DNA of 44,240 nucleotides, taken from positions 1-44,240 of the IMG/VR virus record IMGVR_UViG_3300008450_000082; one strand, given 5' to 3'. Origin of the DNA: a virus. The notes under the pieces were generated by a model. That model had not been told where the DNA came from and ran no database searches. It saw nothing but the letters and a program-made list of their open reading frames with translations. The position numbers were made by a program, and so were the translations under genes. Numbering within the stretch: the stretch's first letter is position 1; the number at the start of each line of letters is the position of its first letter. This document shows, in pieces, positions 7,826-13,503 of this stretch.

Positions 7826-8073
7826 GCTTCGACCCGAACAACGATCCGGTGGATCACCCGGCGCATTACAACCAGCACCCTGCTGGCATCGAGTGCATCG
7901 ACGTGATCGAGCACATGAATCTGAACGTCGGCAACGCCATCAAGTACCTCTGGCGAGCGGGTTTGAAAAGTTCGGCGACTCACCTCGAGGACTTGTACAA
8001 GGCGCAGTGGTACGTCAAACGCGAGATTCAGCGGATGACGCATCTGTCGGAGGCTCAACGCTTAACCCGATGA
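7822..8073 (+). CDS. DUF3310 family protein
   Basis: The 83-residue protein matches the DUF3310 signature common in phages: DHPAHYNQHPAGIECIDVIE, then GNAIKYLWRAGLK and a C-terminal DLYKAQWYVKREI helix. The biochemical role is not established; these genes often sit near nucleotide-metabolism genes, and here ThyX follows. The start overlaps the previous stop by ATGA, and the stop overlaps the ThyX start. Confidence 0.88.
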   Translation: MSFDPNNDPVDHPAHYNQHPAGIECIDVIEHMNLNVGNAIKYLWRAGLKSSATHLEDLYKAQWYVKREIQRMTHLSEAQRLTR

Positions 8074-8720
8074 ACGTCCGACTCATCGCATCCACGGTCC
8101 CCTGTCAGTTCGACGGTGGGCCCAGCACCGCGGAGGAGTTGATTGTTTACTGTGCCCGGGTGTCTAACCCGAGCAATCAGAGCAACATGGAAACCGCTCC
8201 GCGACTCCTGCAGTACTGCATCAGGCACGGGCATTGGTCCGTGTTTGAGCAGGCGTCGATGACCGTTGAAATCAAGACTTCGCGTGCGATTGCCGCGCAG
8301 TTGCTGCGTCACAAGTCGTTCTCGTTCCAAGAGTTCAGCCAACGCTATTCGGAAGCGGTTGGTATTGAGCCGGTGGAGTTGCGCCGTCAGGCTGATAAGA
8401 ATCGGCAGAGCAGCACTGAAGTCATTGAAGATGAAGAGGTTCGCAGCTTGGTCTGCAAGGCGATGACGAGGGTCGCATTTGTTTACGACGAACTGCTCAA
8501 CGCCGGCGTTGCGCGTGAATGCGCACGCATGGTGCTGCCGCTCGCGACGAGCACAACCTTGTACATGTCAGGCACTTGTCGGTCGTGGATTCACTACCTG
8601 CAGGTTCGCCTCGACGAACACACTCAGAAAGAACACCGTGAGATTGCGCAGGCGATTGACCGGTGCTTCGCTGAAGTGTTCCCGACAGTCCATCAAGCGC
8701 TGAAAATCGCGCACGAATAG
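8070..8720 (+). CDS. thyX: FAD-dependent thymidylate synthase ThyX
   Basis: The 216-residue enzyme makes dTMP from dUMP using FAD, NADPH and methylene-tetrahydrofolate, supplying thymidine for phage DNA. The ThyX signature is present as LLRHKSFSFQEFSQRYSE (about 79-96), a variant of RHRxxSxxExSxRY with lysine for the second arginine. Other expected blocks are ARVSNPSNQ near the N-terminus, the C-terminal ARMVLPLATSTTLYMSGTCR and the RLDEHTQKEHREIA helix. I place the start at ATG 8070, which overlaps the DUF3310 stop. A terminator follows, so it ends the first early operon. Confidence 0.95.
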   Translation: MNVRLIASTVPCQFDGGPSTAEELIVYCARVSNPSNQSNMETAPRLLQYCIRHGHWSVFEQASMTVEIKTSRAIAAQLLRHKSFSFQEFSQRYSEAVGIEPVELRRQADKNRQSSTEVIEDEEVRSLVCKAMTRVAFVYDELLNAGVARECARMVLPLATSTTLYMSGTCRSWIHYLQVRLDEHTQKEHREIAQAIDRCFAEVFPTVHQALKIAHE

Positions 8721-8748
8721 TCCACTCGAGCCTCACCCAACCCAGCGT

Positions 8749-8783
8749 AAACCCCACTATGCCAAGTGCTTGGTGGGGTTTTT
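8749..8783 (+). terminator. Rho-independent terminator after thyX
   Basis: AAACCCCA pairs with TGGGGTTT, and an inner CCAAG/CTTGG stem caps it, followed by TTTTT (8779-8783). It closes the first rightward operon before the second early promoter. Confidence 0.88.
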
Positions 8784-8803
8784 ATTTCCCACAGAAAATC
8801 ACG

Positions 8804-8831
8804 TTGACTCACGCAATGCGCATGGCATGCT
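8804..8831 (+). promoter_or_regulatory. Second rightward early promoter
   Basis: TTGACT (8804-8809) with a 16-bp spacer precedes CATGCT (8826-8831), a weak -10. The upstream element CCCACA-G-AAAATCACG (8789-8804) is shared with the first early promoter region. The palindrome at 8839-8855 lies immediately downstream, over the expected transcription start. Confidence 0.5.
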
Positions 8832-8838
8832 GGTCACC

Positions 8839-8855
8839 GTTGCGAGTAGCGCAAC
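8839..8855. promoter_or_regulatory. 17-bp palindrome, candidate operator O4
   Basis: GTTGCG-AGTAG-CGCAAC has perfect 6-bp arms and a 5-bp spacer. It lies just downstream of the candidate -10 box and 24 bp before the ATG at 8880, matching the O3 arrangement. Confidence 0.6.
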
Positions 8856-8879
8856 ACGAACAACGAACCAACACACGTC

Positions 8880-9200
8880 ATGAACAAGAACCAAGAACTT
8901 GAACTTTTCCGCAACCTCGTCCACCAGTTTCCTTCTGACTCGTACATCGGTGAGTGGTTGCGTCAGGTTGACTACGAGGTCGAGTCCAACCTTCGCTCCG
9001 ACATCATCCCGTCGATCTCGTTGCGTGATGCGTTCCGCCAATGCGAGGAAGTCCATGCGGATGCTCAACGGCATGCTGCCAACATCATCGCGAATGCGGA
9101 GAAGCAGGCGGCGGCGATTGTTGCGACCGCAAAGCGTGAGGAGCAGCACGTCCGCAAGGTTGTTGCTGATGCCATCACGGTGCTTGAGCGGTTCCGCTAA
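8880..9200 (+). CDS. Helical protein of unknown function, first gene of second early operon
   Basis: The 106-residue product has a folded-looking N-terminal half (ELFRNLVHQFPSDSYIGEWL) and a long alanine-rich helix in the second half (HADAQRHAANIIANAEKQAA). This resembles the coiled-coil stalk of ATP-synthase b-type or DivIVA-type proteins, but I do not assign it. It is preceded by promoter and operator elements and has an A/C-rich leader without a Shine-Dalgarno sequence, like the gene at 5302. Confidence 0.7.
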   Translation: MNKNQELELFRNLVHQFPSDSYIGEWLRQVDYEVESNLRSDIIPSISLRDAFRQCEEVHADAQRHAANIIANAEKQAAAIVATAKREEQHVRKVVADAITVLERFR

Positions 9201-9251
9201 GTCGAAACCGGGGCTACCCGGTCTACCCGTGATGCGGGTACTGACGAGACT

Positions 9252-9413
9252 ATGAAACATACACACATAACCATCGGATCGCTCCTGCTATCGAGCATGG
9301 ATGCGGTATTCATCGCCAACACAACCGGCTTGTGGCAGGTCGGATTCGCCATCCTGCTGCTTGGCACCTACGTGCTGGCTCACGTCTCACTAACGCAGGA
9401 GGTGTCCGAATGA
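9252..9413 (+). CDS. Small membrane protein, 53 residues
   Basis: ATG 9252 to TGA 9413 encodes MKHTHITIGSLLLSSMDAVF followed by a strong hydrophobic segment (about 29-46, VGFAILLLGTYVLAHVSL). One or two membrane spans are likely. The stop overlaps the next start by ATGA, the first of five such junctions in a row, which supports it as a real gene. The function is unknown. Confidence 0.65.
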   Translation: MKHTHITIGSLLLSSMDAVFIANTTGLWQVGFAILLLGTYVLAHVSLTQEVSE

Positions 9414-9610
9414 GCACCTACTCTGTCCACGTAAACGGGGAGCTTCGCGGCTCCCTGCAGGGTAAGCGTAAGACGCTCGAAGCGGTCATCCGTTGGTGCC
9501 GCGGCGAGTTCGGCGGCGTTGCTCAGTTCGTTGAATACCAAGCCGGCCTCGGTGCCTGGCTTGTCGGCGCTGACGGCACGCAGATCAACGTGCGGGAGGT
9601 GCTGGCATGA
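9410..9610 (+). CDS. Small hypothetical protein, 66 residues
   Basis: I chose ATG 9410 because it overlaps the previous stop and has a strong AGGAGGT site 7 nt upstream. The product looks like a compact beta-rich fold (YSVHVNGELRGSLQG; QAGLGAWLVGADGTQINVRE). I do not recognise a family. It is coupled by ATGA to the next gene. Confidence 0.7.
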   Translation: MSTYSVHVNGELRGSLQGKRKTLEAVIRWCRGEFGGVAQFVEYQAGLGAWLVGADGTQINVREVLA

Positions 9611-9969
9611 GCACGCACACAATGGAGTGCTCGACACTGGCGTACCTGCGGAAGGTCGTCGCGGATGCGCAGGCGACCATAGCAGAGGCTCAGGCACAGA
9701 TTGACCGGATTGAAGCGGATGACCGGGAGCAGACGTGGAAGCATCTGGTTGCTGAGGTTCGGAAGAAGCGTCCTTTGATTCGGATGTGGTTGGAGCTTGG
9801 CTTCCTGTTGGAGGTCAGCAACTCGTCCGTCGTGATTGCGTTTCCATCGCAGCACGGACTGGCAATCGAGCAGTTGGCAACGTCGGCAAACATCCAGTTG
9901 CTAGAAGAGATTCTGTCGGCGTACTTGGGGCGCCCAATCCGCGTTGAACTGTTGGAGGTAGCGGAATGA
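9607..9969 (+). CDS. Stand-alone protein resembling the DnaX (gamma/tau) C-terminal domain
   Basis: The 120-residue protein has an N-terminal coiled coil (AYLRKVVADAQATIAEAQAQ) and a C-terminal domain reading WKHLVAEVRKKRPLIRMWLE, VVIAFPSQHGLAIEQL, then NIQLLEEILSAYLGRPIRVE. This order (W..LV..VR..RPL, a beta strand ending in xFP, a helix, then LLEEIL...LGRPIRVE) resembles the C-terminal domain found on many bacterial DnaX clamp-loader subunits. No AAA+ ATPase part is present. It could bind the host replisome or replace a tau contact. The resemblance is by eye and needs a profile search. A strong GGAGGT site precedes the start, and the gene is ATGA-coupled on both sides. Confidence 0.65.
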   Translation: MSTHTMECSTLAYLRKVVADAQATIAEAQAQIDRIEADDREQTWKHLVAEVRKKRPLIRMWLELGFLLEVSNSSVVIAFPSQHGLAIEQLATSANIQLLEEILSAYLGRPIRVELLEVAE

Positions 9970-10220
9970 CCGACGAACAGATCAACGCCGCCATCTCCGC
10001 GGTGTATGGGTGGGATGCAGACTACTGCGCGTGCCTCAACGCGATGCACGAAGCGGAGAGTGCAATCTTCAATGCCTTTGCTCCAGTTTACGCCCAACAG
10101 TTAGTTTTGGTCACTCGCGCAGAGTCTTGCGGTGACAGAGAGTTTTATTGCGCAACCGCTCGGCAACGGGCAGAGGCGTTCCTGCGCACGCTGGGCAAGT
10201 GGGAGGGAGGTCAGCGATGA
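9966..10220 (+). CDS. Small phage protein, 84 residues
   Basis: The sequence (MTDEQINAAISAVYGW, DYCACLNAMHEAESAIFNAF, ARQRAEAFLRTLGKWE) matches a widespread small phage family seen near early genes and ending in the QRAEAFLRTLGKW motif. I think it belongs to the alpha/beta-sandwich small phage proteins; function unknown. A strong GGAGGT site lies upstream and ATGA overlaps occur at both ends. Confidence 0.72.
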   Translation: MTDEQINAAISAVYGWDADYCACLNAMHEAESAIFNAFAPVYAQQLVLVTRAESCGDREFYCATARQRAEAFLRTLGKWEGGQR

Positions 10221-10390
10221 GCAGGCTTCCAAACTGGTTCGACTCATGGCTCACGAGCAACCCAGACGAGCAACCCGACCCGCCTGAGTGCCGGCGTTGC
10301 CAAGAGCCGATGGAGTGGACTGACGACGCAAACGAGTCGGGCCCGTGCGGTTTCTGGGAGTGCATCAACGAAGACTGCCCGAGTGAATGA
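10217..10390 (+). CDS. Small zinc-ribbon protein, 57 residues
   Basis: I place the start at ATG 10217, with GGGAGGGAGGT upstream and ATGA overlap with the previous stop. Four cysteines are arranged CRRC near residue 27 and C-x5-C near the C-terminus (CGFWECINEDC has three), typical of a small zinc ribbon. It could bind nucleic acid or a host protein. I do not assign a function. Confidence 0.7.
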   Translation: MSRLPNWFDSWLTSNPDEQPDPPECRRCQEPMEWTDDANESGPCGFWECINEDCPSE

Positions 10391-10533
10391 ACCTGTACCG
10401 ACTCACCATCGCCATCATCCTCGTCTCCCTCGCGTGCCTTGCCGGGTACGCTTGGGCGAGGGGTAAACATAAACGCTTTGCCCGTGCATGGGCAGAGGAG
10501 ATACTGAACCCGAAATACATCCTAACCAAATAA
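10387..10533 (+). CDS. Small single-span membrane protein, 48 residues
   Basis: ATG 10387 overlaps the previous stop by ATGA and the frame ends at TAA 10533. The N-terminus is a clear membrane span (YRLTIAIILVSLACLAGYAW) followed by a basic segment (ARGKHKRFARAW). A type II orientation with the tail in the cytoplasm, or a signal-anchor, is possible. The function is unknown. Confidence 0.65.
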   Translation: MNLYRLTIAIILVSLACLAGYAWARGKHKRFARAWAEEILNPKYILTK

Positions 10534-10538
10534 CAATA

Positions 10539-12350
10539 ATGTGGATACTCCCACGACCTATCATCAACCAACTCACATCAGTCTTTGCACCGGATACGGA
10601 GGTATTGACCTCGGACTCAAACGAGTGTTCCCAGATCTGCGCACAGTCGCTTATGCGGAGATCGAATCAAGTGCCATCGAGCTCTTACTTGCGCGAATGG
10701 AAGGCGGGTCGCTTGACCCGGCTCCGATCTGGAGCAATCTGCGAACCTTCCCTTGGAGCGCATTTTCTGACCGAGTGGACCTCCTCTCTGGCGGTTATCC
10801 CTGCCAACCATTCAGTAGCGCAGGGAAGCGACTCGGCGCCGACGATCCCCGTCACCTCTGGCCTGCCATCGCAGACGGCATTCGAGTTCTGCGACCCCAA
10901 ACCGTGTTCTTCGAAAACGTCGAAGGGCACATCACGCTGGGACTCTCCAGCGTGCTCAGTGATCTGGAAGAACTGGGTTACGAACCGACGTGGGGAGTAT
11001 TCAGCGCGAGCGAAGTCGGGGCGCCTCACCAGAGAAAGCGGGTGTTCATCATGGCTCACAATCTCAACAGAGGATGCTTGCCGAGTTGGATCAGCGGAAG
11101 CGTGGCAGGAGTACGAGCAGGAGGGGCGCACGACTCAGGCGCGGTTGCGAAACCAAGTCCACAGTTGGCCCACCGCAATGGCGAGAGATTGGAAGGGTAC
11201 CTCTCCGAACTCGCACACCAGACAGGATGGCAAGAGTCGGTGCGATCAGTTGCCGGTTGCAGTCGATCAAGCAGAGAAGGGGGTGTGGCCGACACCGACT
11301 ACCGCGGAAGCGGGGAAGATTGGGAATCAAGCCAATCACGGGCAACTGGGACTGAGCAACCATCCAGCATTGAGGGGCGAGTGTGTGCGGGAGAAGTTGC
11401 AGAAGAGCAGGTCTGGCCAAGCCGCCCCGGCGATGTGGGGGACACCGAGGACGGGGATGGAACAAAGTCCTGCGTGCTACTACGACCGGGGCAAGGGAAA
11501 TCTGGAGGAGCAGGTGGGTGCGGCAGAGCATGGTCAGTATGGCCAAGCCGCCCCGGCGAACCCCAACACTGGTGGGAACCCCCGCGAGTTGTGGCTGACG
11601 CCAAAAGTCGGAGACAACCATGCAACCAAGCACCACCCGAAGAGGATCGATGGAGGTCAGCCGAATCTGGCATGGCAGATGGAGAGACAGCAACTCTGGC
11701 CAACACCGGACGCAACGCAGGCGAACGACGGAGTGCCGTGGGAGAAGTTCAAGCAGGGGATGATGGAGAGGCGGGAGCGTGTGAAGCAGGCAGTGCTCGA
11801 GGGGAAGACGAAGCAGGGGAGTGGAAGGAGTCCGAACCTCTGCGCAGCAGTGCAGAACCCGCAGTGGGCGACACCGAAGACATGGAGAACGCCATCGGTA
11901 GCCGAGGCGAAGAACCAGCAGTGCTCAACGCAGATTTACCTACAGAACCAAGTAGGGGCGACGGAGAAGACGTGGGCGACACCTCAGACGAGGGACAACC
12001 GCAGTGGGGGTGCGGACAGATGGGAAAACCCGGAGCGCAGTCGGAACCTCAACGACCAGATTGCCACGGTTACGAAACAAAACGCAAAGCTGAATCCGAG
12101 GTGGGTGGAGGCGCTGATGGGATTGCCGATTGGATGGACTATGCAGAGTTGTGCTACGCCAGTGACAATCGGACAGATGAGCTCCGAATGCTCGGAAACG
12201 GAGTTGTCCCCGCAACCGCTGCCCGAGCCTTTGCCGTGCTTGCTGCCGACCTCGCAGCAGGATGTCCCGGTCGCCCCGAGCGTCCCGTCGTTGCGTGAGA
12301 TTGCCGAGACACTGCGCAAACTCGCTGACATGATTGAGCGCATCGTATGA
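10539..12350 (+). CDS. Overlapping +1-frame product with WxTP repeats (frame B)
   Basis: This frame is open across the whole methyltransferase gene. A possible start, ATG 10539, overlaps the frame A GTG as ATGTG. Internal starts such as GTG 11283 (AGAAGG-like site) or ATG 11178 are also possible. From about 11150 it has six or seven W-x-T-P-like repeats (SWPTA, VWPTPTT, MWGTPRT, LWLTPKV, LWPTPDA, QWATPKT, TWATPQT), then LNPRWVEALMGLPIGWT, a sequence I associate with the region before motif X in other phage C5 methyltransferases. The frame continues 52 nt past frame A with a natural amphipathic end (LREIAETLRKLADMIERIV). Its TGA overlaps the next ATG, the coupling used throughout this operon. 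I think at least the 3' two-thirds is translated. Confidence 0.6.
   Translation: MWILPRPIINQLTSVFAPDTEVLTSDSNECSQICAQSLMRRSNQVPSSSYLREWKAGRLTRLRSGAICEPSLGAHFLTEWTSSLAVIPANHSVAQGSDSAPTIPVTSGLPSQTAFEFCDPKPCSSKTSKGTSRWDSPACSVIWKNWVTNRRGEYSARAKSGRLTRESGCSSWLTISTEDACRVGSAEAWQEYEQEGRTTQARLRNQVHSWPTAMARDWKGTSPNSHTRQDGKSRCDQLPVAVDQAEKGVWPTPTTAEAGKIGNQANHGQLGLSNHPALRGECVREKLQKSRSGQAAPAMWGTPRTGMEQSPACYYDRGKGNLEEQVGAAEHGQYGQAAPANPNTGGNPRELWLTPKVGDNHATKHHPKRIDGGQPNLAWQMERQQLWPTPDATQANDGVPWEKFKQGMMERRERVKQAVLEGKTKQGSGRSPNLCAAVQNPQWATPKTWRTPSVAEAKNQQCSTQIYLQNQVGATEKTWATPQTRDNRSGGADRWENPERSRNLNDQIATVTKQNAKLNPRWVEALMGLPIGWTMQSCATPVTIGQMSSECSETELSPQPLPEPLPCLLPTSQQDVPVAPSVPSLREIAETLRKLADMIERIV
10541..12298 (+). 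CDS. Cytosine-C5 DNA methyltransferase (frame A of a dual-frame locus)
   Basis: The 585-residue frame starts at GTG 10541. It carries motif I SLCTGYGGIDLGL (14-26), motif IV GGYPCQPFSSAG with catalytic Cys88, motif VI FENVEGH (124-130), motif VIII QRKRVFI (164-170) and motif X RMLGNGVVPATAARAF (549-564). It should methylate cytosines in phage or host DNA, probably to evade restriction. The 370-residue stretch between motifs VIII and X is low-complexity with recurring VADTD/LANTG/VGDTE-like segments and less natural codon use. The same DNA in the +1 frame looks protein-like (see 10539-12350). Either the two proteins overlap or the recognition domain is reached by frameshifting. Confidence 0.82.
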   Translation: MDTPTTYHQPTHISLCTGYGGIDLGLKRVFPDLRTVAYAEIESSAIELLLARMEGGSLDPAPIWSNLRTFPWSAFSDRVDLLSGGYPCQPFSSAGKRLGADDPRHLWPAIADGIRVLRPQTVFFENVEGHITLGLSSVLSDLEELGYEPTWGVFSASEVGAPHQRKRVFIMAHNLNRGCLPSWISGSVAGVRAGGAHDSGAVAKPSPQLAHRNGERLEGYLSELAHQTGWQESVRSVAGCSRSSREGGVADTDYRGSGEDWESSQSRATGTEQPSSIEGRVCAGEVAEEQVWPSRPGDVGDTEDGDGTKSCVLLRPGQGKSGGAGGCGRAWSVWPSRPGEPQHWWEPPRVVADAKSRRQPCNQAPPEEDRWRSAESGMADGETATLANTGRNAGERRSAVGEVQAGDDGEAGACEAGSARGEDEAGEWKESEPLRSSAEPAVGDTEDMENAIGSRGEEPAVLNADLPTEPSRGDGEDVGDTSDEGQPQWGCGQMGKPGAQSEPQRPDCHGYETKRKAESEVGGGADGIADWMDYAELCYASDNRTDELRMLGNGVVPATAARAFAVLAADLAAGCPGRPERPVVA

Positions 12351-12541
12351 GCACCGAAGCCGAGATCCGTGAAGAGATGGAGCACCTGGTAGCCCGACTG
12401 GCGAACCTGATGCTCTCACTCGAAAAGCCCGAGGTGACCTACCTCGCACGGGTCACCGGCGGACACTACGACGGACAAACCATCGGGGTTGCCTTAGTGA
12501 TGGGCGACCCCGAGAACGAGGCCGACGATGAGCTTTCCTAA
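12347..12541 (+). CDS. Small hypothetical protein, 64 residues
   Basis: The ATG overlaps the stop of the frame B product (ATGA). The protein has a helical N-terminus (EIREEMEHLVARLANLMLSL) and a beta-rich middle (VTYLARVTGGHYDGQTIGVA) with an acidic tail. I do not recognise a family. It is one of two short genes immediately before the late control region, so a regulatory role such as an antiterminator is conceivable but unproven. Confidence 0.65.
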   Translation: MSTEAEIREEMEHLVARLANLMLSLEKPEVTYLARVTGGHYDGQTIGVALVMGDPENEADDELS

Positions 12542-12761
12542 GCCCTACCGCATCCAGCATCGCGACACCGGGTGCTGGCTATCTGTGGACCGTGACAGGG
12601 ACTCGTGGGTGTCCTTCCGCGACATCCGGTGGTCAACGACCTTCCGATGCGCGGACGAGGCCAAAGCGGCGGCCAGGACGTTCAACCTGTCGCACGAGCG
12701 GTTCAGGATCACGACGAGCACCGAGATGCCCGTTGCGGATAACGCAACGAATCCGCGTTGA
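12528..12761 (+). CDS. Small hypothetical protein, 77 residues, last gene before the late control region
   Basis: It starts 14 nt before the previous stop. The product has aromatic and basic residues (YRIQHRDTGCWLSVDRDRDS; FRCADEAKAAARTFNLSHER) and ends MPVADNATNPR. The C-terminal codons contain operator O5, and its stop overlaps the -35 box of the promoter at 12758. The position just upstream of a promoter-terminator pair is that of lambda Q, but I see no sequence resemblance to a known antiterminator. Confidence 0.6.
   Translation: MSFPKPYRIQHRDTGCWLSVDRDRDSWVSFRDIRWSTTFRCADEAKAAARTFNLSHERFRITTSTEMPVADNATNPR
12732..12748. promoter_or_regulatory. 17-bp palindrome, candidate operator O5
   Basis: GTTGCG-GATAA-CGCAAC, perfect 6-bp arms, lies 9 bp upstream of the -35 box at 12758. 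It is the exact reverse complement of O1. Being upstream rather than over the start, it could serve for activation or repression. Confidence 0.6.
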
Positions 12762-12785
12762 CACCAGCAGCAGCGCCGATAGATT
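12758..12785 (+). promoter_or_regulatory. Strong promoter before the late genes
   Basis: TTGACA (perfect -35, 12758-12763), a 16-bp spacer and TAGATT (12780-12785, 4 of 6 matches) make the best sigma70-like promoter in the window. Transcription should start near 12792. A terminator lies only about 70 nt downstream, as in lambda pR'/tR'. Confidence 0.65.
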
Positions 12786-12791
12786 AACCAA

Positions 12792-12863
12792 TGCCGCGAG
12801 TGCCAGGGGTGGCACAACCGGACGAACGAGAGGCCCGTCTCCCGAGTGGGAGGCGGGTTTTTT
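12792..12863 (+). ncRNA. Candidate short leader RNA of about 72 nt
   Basis: The predicted transcript from the 12758 promoter to the terminator U-run contains a perfect hairpin (GTGCCA, GGGG loop, TGGCAC; 12800-12815), an unpaired purine-rich stretch and the terminator stem. A 102-residue open frame starting at 12791 is unlikely to be a gene. The RNA could be a 6S-like by-product of an antiterminated late promoter, or a regulatory small RNA. Confidence 0.45.
12834..12863 (+). terminator. Strong rho-independent terminator before the late operon
   Basis: CCCGTCTCCC (12834-12843) pairs with GGGAGGCGGG (12848-12857), with one G-U pair and a GAGT loop, followed by TTTTTT (12858-12863). It ends the second early operon and any transcript from the 12758 promoter. 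Confidence 0.92.
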
Positions 12864-12908
12864 CGTGCCCTGATGCCCCCAGCATGGCCTTGGCTACACA
12901 AGTTGAGC

Positions 12909-13185
12909 GTAGACAACCCACTTCTGTAGACGGAAGTGTAGACGTCAAAAATCCTTGTGGTATACGCACTTACCTACTTGTCTACACTGTCTACACTTCT
13001 TTTATTAAAAAGAGTAGTAGATGGAATAGGGGGAATAGGGGCGTGAGGTGTTCCACGAGATTTTCAAAATGTTCGCAAAACAAGCGTAGACAAGTGTAGA
13101 CAAGCGCAAGCTGTTGGCTACAAAACAGTTGCGTGTCTACGCTTGCGCAAACTTGTGTAGTCACTTCCGTAGAACACGCGTAGAC
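12909..13185. repeat. GTAGAC repeat cluster (iteron-, pac- or regulator-site-like)
   Basis: Nine exact copies of GTAGAC occur in 277 bp. Six are direct (12909, 12926, 12938, 13086, 13096, 13180) and three inverted (12980, 12989, 13135). Degenerate copies lie at about 13157 and 13169. Pairs are spaced 9-12 bp apart, close to one helical turn. An A/T-rich segment (13000-13012) lies in the middle. No credible gene occupies 12864-13233. The cluster sits just before the terminase genes and could be an origin, a packaging site or a binding array for a late regulator. Confidence 0.75.
12978..13006 (+). promoter_or_regulatory. Possible late promoter inside the GTAGAC cluster
   Basis: TTGTCT (12978-12983) and TTTATT (13001-13006) are 17 bp apart and overlap two inverted GTAGAC copies. 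It would drive the terminase genes past the 12834 terminator. The match is moderate. Confidence 0.28.
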
Positions 13186-13233
13186 ATTGCCCTTTCTGGG
13201 ACCTGCTGTAGGCTTGAAAAAACAAGAGAGCGT

Positions 13234-13503
13234 ATGAAAGGACGATACACCGGAGGGCGGAAGAAGGGGGTCCCGAACAAAATCACGACGTCGCTGAAAG
13301 AGGCCATCCTGCAGGCTTATGAGCGTGCTGGTGGGGTGGAATACCTCGAAACGGTAGCGAGGCTCGACCCGCGCACCTTCCTGACGTTGTTGGGCAAGGT
13401 GCTGCCGATGCAGGTGACCGGCGCTGGGGACGGGCCGGTGAAGATCGAGGTGATCACGGGCATCGACCGTTGCCCTGACGACCCCATCGAGGACGAGGAT
13501 TGA
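13234..13503 (+). CDS. Probable terminase small subunit
   Basis: The 89-residue product starts GGRKKGVPNKITTSLKEAIL after the initial MKGRYT, then DPRTFLTLLGKVLPMQVTG. This GRKKGxPNK...FLTLLGKVLPxQ layout is common for small DNA-binding proteins encoded directly before phage terminase large subunits. It would recognise the packaging site and recruit TerL. I chose ATG 13234 over an upstream start because the conserved domain begins there and GAGAG lies upstream. The proximity of the GTAGAC cluster and the repeat-rich spacer downstream fits DNA recognition nearby. Confidence 0.68.
   Translation: MKGRYTGGRKKGVPNKITTSLKEAILQAYERAGGVEYLETVARLDPRTFLTLLGKVLPMQVTGAGDGPVKIEVITGIDRCPDDPIEDED

Noticed and set aside
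12791-13099. 102-residue open frame across the promoter-terminator and repeat region
   Set aside because: It runs through a strong terminator stem and the GTAGAC repeats, has no ribosome binding site, and its sequence is low-quality. I treat the region as regulatory.
12909-13185. CRISPR-like array from the GTAGAC repeats
   Set aside because: The repeats are only 6 bp, on both strands and irregularly spaced. There are no cas genes.
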